NCBI GenBank assembly: GCA_021780975.1
Contig: JAJXXS010000144.1
Coordinates: 1-5,790 of the forward strand
From: Pseudomonadota bacterium
GTDB taxonomy: Bacteria > Pseudomonadota > Gammaproteobacteria > Burkholderiales > Thiobacillaceae
Reading direction: 5' to 3'
Length of the DNA: 5,790 nt
Shown here: positions 1 to 4,794 of the stretch, piece after piece
Numbering within the stretch: position 1 is the first letter of the stretch
How the letters are laid out: the number at the start of each line of letters is the position of its first letter
The notes under the pieces: generated by a model
Seen by the model: the letters and a program-made list of their open reading frames with translations, nothing else
Database searches by the model: none
What the model was told of the DNA's origin: nothing
Translations under genes and position numbers: made by a program

Positions 1-243
1 CGCTCGGAAGAGGCCAGGTCAGCGCTGGTCGAATTCCTCCACCGCTGCGCGCGCCAGGACCACCGCTGCGTGCGCATCATCCACGGCAAGGGCCTGTCGT
101 CGCCCAACCGCGAGCCGGTGCTCAAGCACAAGCTGCGCCACTGGCTGATGCAAAGGGCCGACGTGCTGGCCTTCTGCCAGGCGCAGCCGGCGGACGGCGG
201 CTCCGGGGCGGTGATCGTGCTGCTGAAATCCGCCACCCACTGA
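1..243 (+). CDS. Smr-domain protein, C-terminal fragment (5' end outside window)
   Basis: This is the last 80 residues of a protein that starts before the window, read in frame 1 to the TGA at 241-243. It matches the end of the Smr (small MutS-related) domain. The block RIIHGKGL contains the conserved HGKG signature at visible residues 28-31, and the typical final strand GGSGAVIVLLK lies at residues 66-76. Smr domains bind nucleic acid and several act as nicking or RNA endonucleases. The protein ends directly after the domain, as stand-alone proteobacterial Smr proteins (SmrA/SmrB type) do. A MutS2 C-terminus is possible but less likely. The upstream LDLHG-type motif is outside the window, so catalytic competence cannot be judged. 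Its stop codon touches the ribosome binding site of the next gene, which points to co-transcription with the peroxiredoxin. Confidence 0.85.
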   Translation, partial: RSEEARSALVEFLHRCARQDHRCVRIIHGKGLSSPNREPVLKHKLRHWLMQRADVLAFCQAQPADGGSGAVIVLLKSATH

Positions 244-245
244 GG
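242..245 (+). promoter_or_regulatory. Shine-Dalgarno of the peroxiredoxin gene, overlapping the Smr stop codon
   Basis: GAGG lies 6 nt before the ATG at 252 and shares two bases with the TGA stop (241-243) of the Smr gene. This fixes the peroxiredoxin start, since no other start codon lies close upstream in its frame. It also suggests translational coupling of the two genes. Confidence 0.6.
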
Positions 246-251
246 TTCACC

Positions 252-704
252 ATGGACGCTTCCAACGATTTCCAACTCCCCGCCACCGGCGGGCAGGTTT
301 TTCGGCTCTCCGACCAGCGCGGCAAGATCGTCGTGCTCTATTTCTACCCCAAGGACAACACCTCGGGCTGCACCATTGAGGGCCAGGAATTCCGCGATCT
401 GCACGCCCAGTTCGAGAATGCGGGGGCCGTCGTCGCCGGCGTCTCCCGCGACAGCGTGAAGTCGCACGAGGGCTTCAAGGCGAAGGAAGGCTTTCCTTTT
501 CCCCTCCTCGCCGACGTGGACGAGAAGGTGTGCGAACAATTCGGCGTCATGAAGCTGAAAAACATGTACGGCAAGCAGGTGCGGGGCGTGGAACGCAGCA
601 CATTCGTCTTTGACCGGGCGGGCCACCTCGTCAAGGAATGGCGCGCAGTGAAGGCGCCTGGCCATGCCGCCGAAGTGCTCGCCTTCGTCCGCACGCTTCC
701 GTAA
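252..704 (+). CDS. bcp: Bcp/PrxQ-type peroxiredoxin (thiol peroxidase)
   Basis: A 150-residue cytoplasmic thiol peroxidase that reduces hydrogen peroxide and organic hydroperoxides. The peroxidatic site PKDNTSGCT follows the Px3Tx2C rule, with P33, T37 and catalytic C40. The conserved active-site arginine is R115 in the block GVERSTF. The N-terminus is short: the usual lead-in ending APDF is reduced to DASNDF. Most homologues have TPGC where this protein has TSGC. The resolving cysteine of E. coli Bcp, five residues after the peroxidatic one, is Q45 here. The alternative resolver of Xanthomonas/Xylella PrxQ, at +36, is K76. The only other cysteine is C94 in the block DEKVCEQF. The protein is therefore either a 1-Cys enzyme or uses C94 or an external thiol; this is inference. 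It lies 8 nt after the Smr gene and 32 nt before the PhoH-type gene. Family assignment is secure. Confidence 0.95.
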   Translation: MDASNDFQLPATGGQVFRLSDQRGKIVVLYFYPKDNTSGCTIEGQEFRDLHAQFENAGAVVAGVSRDSVKSHEGFKAKEGFPFPLLADVDEKVCEQFGVMKLKNMYGKQVRGVERSTFVFDRAGHLVKEWRAVKAPGHAAEVLAFVRTLP

Positions 705-736
705 CCCCTCACCGAGAACCCCAACGCACCACCACC

Positions 737-2134
737 ATGCCCAAAAAAGCCGCTCCCACCAAGCTGTTCGTGCTCGACACCAATGTGCTGATGCACGATC
801 CCACCTGTTTGTTCCGTTTCGAGGAACACGACATCTTCCTGCCCATCGCCACCCTGGAGGAACTCGACCAGCACAAGAAAGGCATGAGCGAAGTCTCGCG
901 CAACGTGCGCCAGGCCAGCCGATTCCTGGACGAAATTGTCGGCCGCGCGGGAGACGACATCGATGCCGGCATGCCCCTGGCGCCGCATTCCCACGATGCC
1001 GCCACCGGCCGTCTTTTCCTGCAGACGCGCGCGCTAGCCGCCGACATGCCGACCAGCCTGCCGACCAGCAAGGTGGACAACCAGATCCTCGGCGTCGTGC
1101 TGGCGCTCACGAAGCAGTTCCCGAAGCGCCAGGTCATCCTGGTGTCCAAGGACATCAACATGCGGATCAAGGCCCGCACCCTCAATCTCCCGGCGGAAGA
1201 CTATTTCAACGACAAAGTGCTGGAGGACACCGACCTCCTGTACACCGGGGTGCGCGAACTGGAAGCGAGCTTCTGGGAACGCCATGGCAAGGGCATGGAA
1301 TCCTGGCAGGCCAACGGCCACACCTACTACCGCGTGCGCGGCCCGCTGGTGGACAGCTTCCTGGTGAATGAATTCCTCTACCATGAAGGCGAAAGCCCGC
1401 TGCATCTGCGCGTGCGCTCGGTGGCAGGGAAGAATGCCGAGCTGGAGACCATCAAGGATTATTCCCACCAGAAGAACAATGTCTGGGGCATCACGGCGCG
1501 CAACCGCGAGCAGAATTTTGCCCTCAACGTCCTCATGGATCCGGACATCGACTTCGTTTCCCTGCTCGGCCAGGCCGGCACCGGCAAGACCCTCCTGACC
1601 CTGGCGGCTGGACTCGCCCAGGTGCTGGAAAAGAAGATCTATTCGGAGATCATCATGACCCGCGTGACCGTGCCGGTGGGCGAGGACATCGGCTTCCTGC
1701 CGGGCACGGAAGAGGAAAAGATGACGCCCTGGATGGGTGCCCTGGAGGACAACCTCGACGTGCTCAACAAGAGCGACGACGAGGCCGGCGACTGGGGACG
1801 TGCGGCCACGCAGGATCTGATCCGCAGCCGCATCAAGATCAAGTCGCTCAATTTCATGCGCGGCCGCACCTTCATCAACAAGTACCTCATCATCGACGAG
1901 GCCCAGAACCTCACGCCCAAGCAGATGAAGACGCTCATCACGCGTGCCGGCCCGGGCACCAAGGTGGTGTGCCTGGGCAACATCGCGCAGATCGACACGC
2001 CCTATCTTACCGAAGGCAGTTCCGGCCTCACCTATGTGGTGGATCACTTCAAGGGCTGGCCGCACAGCGGGCATGTCACCCTGGCGCGCGGCGAGCGCTC
2101 GCGCCTGGCGGATTTTGCGGCCGAGGCCTTGTAA
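737..2134 (+). CDS. PhoH family protein with N-terminal PIN domain (PhoH2/YlaK type)
   Basis: A 465-residue fusion of a PIN ribonuclease domain and a PhoH P-loop ATPase. The PIN domain occupies about residues 9-150. It opens with FVLDTNVLMHDP and retains four acidic residues placed as in active PIN nucleases: D14, E42, D114 and D139. The PhoH half has Walker A GQAGTGKT at 278-285, Walker B YLIIDEAQN at 383-391 and the arginine-rich RGERSRLA block at 451-458. Characterised mycobacterial PhoH2 proteins are ATP-dependent RNA helicases with ribonuclease activity; a similar role is inferred here. I chose the ATG at 737 because the PIN core begins about eight residues later. An upstream ATG at 638 would overlap the peroxiredoxin gene by 67 nt and add an unrelated Arg-rich tail. 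No clear Shine-Dalgarno precedes 737, so translation may depend on read-through from the gene before it. The name phoH alone is ambiguous because classical E. coli PhoH lacks the PIN domain. Confidence 0.95.
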   Translation: MPKKAAPTKLFVLDTNVLMHDPTCLFRFEEHDIFLPIATLEELDQHKKGMSEVSRNVRQASRFLDEIVGRAGDDIDAGMPLAPHSHDAATGRLFLQTRALAADMPTSLPTSKVDNQILGVVLALTKQFPKRQVILVSKDINMRIKARTLNLPAEDYFNDKVLEDTDLLYTGVRELEASFWERHGKGMESWQANGHTYYRVRGPLVDSFLVNEFLYHEGESPLHLRVRSVAGKNAELETIKDYSHQKNNVWGITARNREQNFALNVLMDPDIDFVSLLGQAGTGKTLLTLAAGLAQVLEKKIYSEIIMTRVTVPVGEDIGFLPGTEEEKMTPWMGALEDNLDVLNKSDDEAGDWGRAATQDLIRSRIKIKSLNFMRGRTFINKYLIIDEAQNLTPKQMKTLITRAGPGTKVVCLGNIAQIDTPYLTEGSSGLTYVVDHFKGWPHSGHVTLARGERSRLADFAAEAL

Positions 2135-2139
2135 CCCCC

Positions 2140-2157
2140 GGGGGCGCTTGCGTCCCC
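2140..2157 (+). other. GC-rich hairpin with CTTG loop after the PhoH-type gene
   Basis: GGGGGCG at 2140-2146 pairs with CGTCCCC at 2151-2157 around a CTTG tetraloop. This gives seven pairs, one of them G-U. It starts 5 nt after the PhoH-type stop codon. No T-run follows, so it is not a classical intrinsic terminator. It may attenuate transcription or protect an mRNA 3' end. The bases C2135-G2144 also form a competing C5G5 palindrome. Confidence 0.4.
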
Positions 2158-2177
2158 GACTATGTGGATGCATGCAC

Positions 2178-2182
2178 GGAGG
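2178..2182 (+). promoter_or_regulatory. Strong Shine-Dalgarno of the DUF4197 gene
   Basis: GGAGG lies 5 nt before the ATG at 2188. It selects that start and is the best ribosome binding site on the plus strand of this window, in contrast to the PhoH-type gene just upstream, which has none that I can see. Confidence 0.8.
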
Positions 2183-2187
2183 AAATC

Positions 2188-2958
2188 ATGAGGAAAATCG
2201 CTCTGGCAGTACTCGCAACCCTGGCTTTCGCGCAGTCCGCGGCCGCCTTCGACCTGGGCAATGTCCAGGACCTGCTCAAGGGCACCCTCCCTGGCCAGGG
2301 CAGCGGCGCGCCTGCCACCGCCCCCTCCTCGGCCCTCGCCGGCCTCAGCAATGCCGAGGTGGGGAGCGGCCTGAAGGCCGCGCTGACGCGGGGCGCCGAA
2401 GTCGCCGTGCAGCAACTCGGCCGCAAGGATGGCTTTTATGGCAGCGACAAATGGCGCATCCCCCTCCCCCCCGCGCTGCAAAAGGCGGAAAGCCTGATGC
2501 GCCTGGCCGGCATGGGCAGCCAGGCCGACCAGCTCGACCTCGCCATCAACCGTGCCGCCGAGGCGGCGGTGCCGGAAGCCAAGACCCTGCTCGTGCAGGC
2601 GGTGAAATCCATGACCGTGCAGGACGCCAAGGGCATCCTCACCGGCGGCGACGAGGCGGCCACGCAGTATTTCCAGCGCAAGACCGAGGCCCCGCTGACG
2701 ACCAAATTCCTGCCCATCGTCGCGCGCGCCACCGACAAGGTGGGGCTGGCACAGACCTATAACCGCTTTGCCGGCCAGGCGGCCCAGTTCGGCCTCATCC
2801 AACAGGACCAGGCCAGCATCCAGAGCTACGTGACCAAGGAAGCCCTGACCCGCCTGTACGCGGCCATCGGCGAGGAGGAGAAGGCCATCCGCGCGGATCC
2901 CGTGGGCACCGGCAGCAAGCTCATCAGCAAGGTGTTCGGCGCGGTGGCCGGCCGCTGA
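2188..2958 (+). CDS. Exported DUF4197 family protein of unknown function
   Basis: A 256-residue protein matching the DUF4197 family, which has no established function. Residues 1-20 form a Sec signal peptide: basic MRK, a hydrophobic core ALAVLATLAFA, and a likely cleavage after SAAA, leaving FDLGN as the mature start. There is no lipobox cysteine, so the mature protein is predicted to be soluble in the periplasm. A low-complexity Gly/Ala/Pro/Ser linker covers about 36-52. Family-typical blocks follow: GLKAAL with QLGRKDGF (61-83), IPLP (91-94), NRAAEAAVPEAK (121-132), GGDEAATQYFQRKT (153-166) and DKVGLAQTY (183-191). The helical C-terminus ends with EEEKAIRADP (229-238) and SKLISKVF. No catalytic motif or membrane segment is visible after the signal. 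The gene starts 53 nt after the PhoH-type gene with its own strong ribosome binding site. Family membership is recalled from sequence resemblance. Confidence 0.88.
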   Translation: MRKIALAVLATLAFAQSAAAFDLGNVQDLLKGTLPGQGSGAPATAPSSALAGLSNAEVGSGLKAALTRGAEVAVQQLGRKDGFYGSDKWRIPLPPALQKAESLMRLAGMGSQADQLDLAINRAAEAAVPEAKTLLVQAVKSMTVQDAKGILTGGDEAATQYFQRKTEAPLTTKFLPIVARATDKVGLAQTYNRFAGQAAQFGLIQQDQASIQSYVTKEALTRLYAAIGEEEKAIRADPVGTGSKLISKVFGAVAGR

Positions 2959-2984
2959 CGCGGCAGCTTACGGCGCCCGGCGCC
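2951..2984. terminator. Two small hairpins at the convergent gene junction (possible weak bidirectional terminator)
   Basis: GCCGC (2951-2955) pairs with GCGGC (2960-2964) around a TGAC loop that contains the DUF4197 stop codon. GGCGC (2972-2976) pairs with GCGCC (2980-2984) inside the 3' end of the methyltransferase gene. Neither is followed by a T-run on either strand. In sequence of this GC content short hairpins also arise by chance, so a terminator role is only a possibility. No better terminator is visible at this junction. Confidence 0.25.
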
Positions 2985-3789
2985 CGCTCGTCAGGTGCAC
3001 CGGCGTATCGACCCATAGCCCCTCCGGCCGCAGGTGCTCCTGCAGTTCGGCCATATGCTCCCGCCGGATCTGCTCACGCAGTTCAGGGGCCAAGGGCCGC
3101 AGCGCCAGCCCCTCGACGCCGGCGCAGATCTCCGCCCAGCGCCCCGCGCCGTCCTTGTGGAAGTAGCCGAGCTGTTCGGTGCGCACCGCGACATCGGCAA
3201 AGCCGGCCGCTTCCAGCAGTTCGCGGCACACCGTCGCGTCCTCCAGGCGGCGCGCGGGCGGGAATAGGGCGGCGATGCCGTGGCGTTGCAAACGCGCCGC
3301 CCACAGTTCGCGCAGCGGCAGCAGGAAGCCGGGGCCAAAGCTGGTGAAGCCGATCCAGCCGCCAGGCTTCAGGACGCGATGGCATTCCTGCAGCGCGGCC
3401 AGCATGTCGGGGACGAAAAACAGCGAGGAAGCGCAAAGCACCTTGTCGAAGCTGGCCGGCGGAAATTCCAGGTGCTCTGCATCCCCCTCGCAAAACTCGA
3501 TGTCGAGGCCAGCCCGGCGGGATTTCTGCCGTGCCCGCTCGAGCATTTCGCGCGCGATGTCGATGCCGACCACGCGCCCGCTGCTGCCCACCGCGGGCGC
3601 CGCGGCGAGCGCCACCAGCCCCGTGCCGGTGGCAAGGTCGAGCACCCGGTCGCCCGCCGCAAGGGGCGCTTCCTGCACCAGCAGGCGCGCGCTGGCGACG
3701 ACGAAGCCCATGCCCTCGTAGCTGGCGGCGATGGCATCGAAGGTTGCCATCACGCCGCGCCTGACCTGCACCGCCTCCGAAGTGTCCAT
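2968..3789 (-). CDS. Class I SAM-dependent methyltransferase (UbiE/Methyltransf_11-like), substrate unknown
   Basis: A 273-residue Rossmann-fold methyltransferase. Motif I VLDLATGTG is at residues 49-57. The acidic residue at the end of strand 2, expected to bind the SAM ribose, is D77 in VVGID. Motif II is GDAEHLEF with D103, and the post-core LKPGG is at 140-144. The layout resembles small-molecule methyltransferases of the UbiE type rather than rRNA or DNA enzymes, but the sequence does not name a substrate. The chosen ATG at 3789 is 11 nt from a GAGG (3801-3804). An ATG at 3798 would add three residues but leaves only 2 nt from that GAGG. An ATG at 3750 would also retain motif I. The frame stays open further upstream, but that part overlaps rluB and reads as Arg-rich non-family sequence. 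It lies 28 nt after the rluB stop on the same strand, so co-transcription with rluB is likely. Confidence 0.85.
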   Translation of the reverse strand: MDTSEAVQVRRGVMATFDAIAASYEGMGFVVASARLLVQEAPLAAGDRVLDLATGTGLVALAAAPAVGSSGRVVGIDIAREMLERARQKSRRAGLDIEFCEGDAEHLEFPPASFDKVLCASSLFFVPDMLAALQECHRVLKPGGWIGFTSFGPGFLLPLRELWAARLQRHGIAALFPPARRLEDATVCRELLEAAGFADVAVRTEQLGYFHKDGAGRWAEICAGVEGLALRPLAPELREQIRREHMAELQEHLRPEGLWVDTPVHLTSGRRAP

Positions 3790-3800
3790 GCGCTGCATGA

Positions 3801-3804
3801 CCTC
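3801..3804 (-). promoter_or_regulatory. Probable Shine-Dalgarno of the methyltransferase gene
   Basis: GAGG on the minus strand sits 11 nt before the ATG at 3789 and only 2 nt before the alternative ATG at 3798. The spacing is a little long for 3789 but not workable for 3798, so it favours the shorter protein. Confidence 0.45.
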
Positions 3805-3817
3805 AATGCACCGTCGG

Positions 3818-4702
3818 TCAGTCGCCGCGCGCCTTGCGCGGCGCATGCCCCGGGCGACTCGGCTTGTCGCGCACGGGGAGCGCGAGGTGCGCCCATTTGA
3901 GCAATTCCGCCACCTGCCCCGCATCAAGTTCCCATGCCTGCCCGCGCTTCAGCTGCGGCGGCATGGCGACGGGGCCGAAGCGCACGCGGATGAGGCGCGA
4001 GACCGTGACCCCCACCGCCTCGAACAGGCGCCGCACCTCGCGGTTGCGCCCTTCGCGCACCGCCACGCGCCACCAGCGGTTGGCGCCCTCGCCGCCTGCG
4101 GCCTCGAGCTTCTCCAGCCGGGCCGGGCCGTCCTCCAGCTGCACGCCCTCAAGCAGCGCCTGCTGCTGCGCCTCGCCCAGCTCCCCCAGCACGCGCACGG
4201 CGTACTCGCGCTCGACTTCATAGCGCGGATGCATCAGGCGATTGGCCAGTTCGCCGCTGGTGGTGAAGATGAGCAGGCCTTCGGTATTGATGTCCAGGCG
4301 TCCGATGGCGATCCATTTGGCGCCGTGGATCCTGGGCAGGGCGTCGAACACGCTGGCGCGGCCCTGCGGGTCGGCGCGCGAGACGATCTCGCCGTCGGGC
4401 TTGTGATACACCAGCACGCGCACGCGCTTCTCCGCCGCCGGGCGCAGATATACGCGCCGCCCGCCCACCTTGACGACATCCGCAGCGTTCACCGCCTGGC
4501 CGATGACGGCGGTTTCGCCATTCACCTGCACGCGGCCCTCAGCGATCCAGGCCTCCATTTCGCGGCGCGAGCCGAGCCCGGCATCCGCCAGCGCCTTGTG
4601 CAGGCGCACGGGCGGACCGGCCGCTGCGCGGCGCGCGGCGGCGGCCTCGGCACGCTTGTTCAGGGTTTGCGTGTCGGGCCGGAAAGGCGTGCGTTTTTTC
4701 AT
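3818..4702 (-). CDS. rluB: 23S rRNA pseudouridine synthase RluB (RsuA/RluB/E/F family)
   Basis: A 294-residue pseudouridine synthase. An N-terminal S4 RNA-binding domain covers about residues 32-75 (RLHKALADAGLGSRRE onward). The catalytic domain has the signature GRLDINTEGLL with nucleophilic aspartate D137, the conserved Y167 in EREYAV, and the basic block EGRNREVRRLFEAVG. YHKPDGEIVSRADPQGR (99-115) and a basic C-terminal tail fit RluB better than RsuA, RluE or RluF. E. coli RluB, of similar length, converts U2605 of 23S rRNA to pseudouridine; the same target is inferred here. The ATG at 4702 is the only Met before the S4 domain. No Shine-Dalgarno is visible before it, but the first codons are A-rich (ATGAAAAAACGC), which often helps initiation. 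The gene follows mutL by 92 nt and precedes the methyltransferase gene by 28 nt. Confidence 0.93.
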   Translation of the reverse strand: MKKRTPFRPDTQTLNKRAEAAAARRAAAGPPVRLHKALADAGLGSRREMEAWIAEGRVQVNGETAVIGQAVNAADVVKVGGRRVYLRPAAEKRVRVLVYHKPDGEIVSRADPQGRASVFDALPRIHGAKWIAIGRLDINTEGLLIFTTSGELANRLMHPRYEVEREYAVRVLGELGEAQQQALLEGVQLEDGPARLEKLEAAGGEGANRWWRVAVREGRNREVRRLFEAVGVTVSRLIRVRFGPVAMPPQLKRGQAWELDAGQVAELLKWAHLALPVRDKPSRPGHAPRKARGD

Positions 4703-4731
4703 GAGCGAGGAGCAGAAGGGCTTGCCGCGGC

Positions 4732-4737
4732 ATTGTA
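4732..4737 (-). promoter_or_regulatory. Possible -10 element upstream of rluB
   Basis: The minus strand reads TACAAT, a 5/6 match to the sigma-70 -10 consensus, 29 nt before the rluB ATG. It lies in a locally AT-richer part of the 92-nt mutL-rluB gap. The best -35 candidate, ATGGCT at 16-nt spacing, matches only 3 of 6 positions. It may be a chance match; rluB may instead be read from the mutL transcript. Confidence 0.2.
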
Positions 4738-4761
4738 CGTCTTATTGGCCGGGAGCCATGC

Positions 4762-4783
4762 GCGTCGTGCCGCCATTCGACGC
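4762..4783 (-). other. Hairpin in the mutL-rluB gap
   Basis: GCGTCG (4762-4767) and CGACGC (4778-4783) form a perfect 6-bp inverted repeat around a 10-nt loop, starting 11 nt after the mutL stop codon in the direction of transcription. There is no T-run behind it, so it is at most a weak terminator or processing element. The rest of this 92-nt gap shows nothing further apart from the candidate -10 hexamer. Confidence 0.3.
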
Positions 4784-4794
4784 TGCGGCGCGCC

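Noticed and set aside
638..736. N-terminal extension of the PhoH-type protein by 33 residues
   Set aside because: It would overlap the peroxiredoxin gene by 67 nt, and the added residues are Arg-rich with no family resemblance. The PIN core begins directly after the ATG at 737.
1034..2173. A 379-codon open frame on the minus strand opposite the PhoH-type gene
   Set aside because: It mirrors a gene with intact PIN and ATPase motifs, and its product has no recognisable domain. It is a composition artefact.
2169..2176. TGCATGCA palindrome upstream of the DUF4197 gene as an operator
   Set aside because: A single 8-bp palindrome is short, with no second copy and no convincing promoter beside it, so chance is the simpler explanation.
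3790..3927. N-terminal extension of the methyltransferase by 46 residues
   Set aside because: Most of the extra part lies inside rluB and reads as shifted-frame Arg/Ala-rich sequence. A GAGG at 3801-3804 supports starting at 3789.
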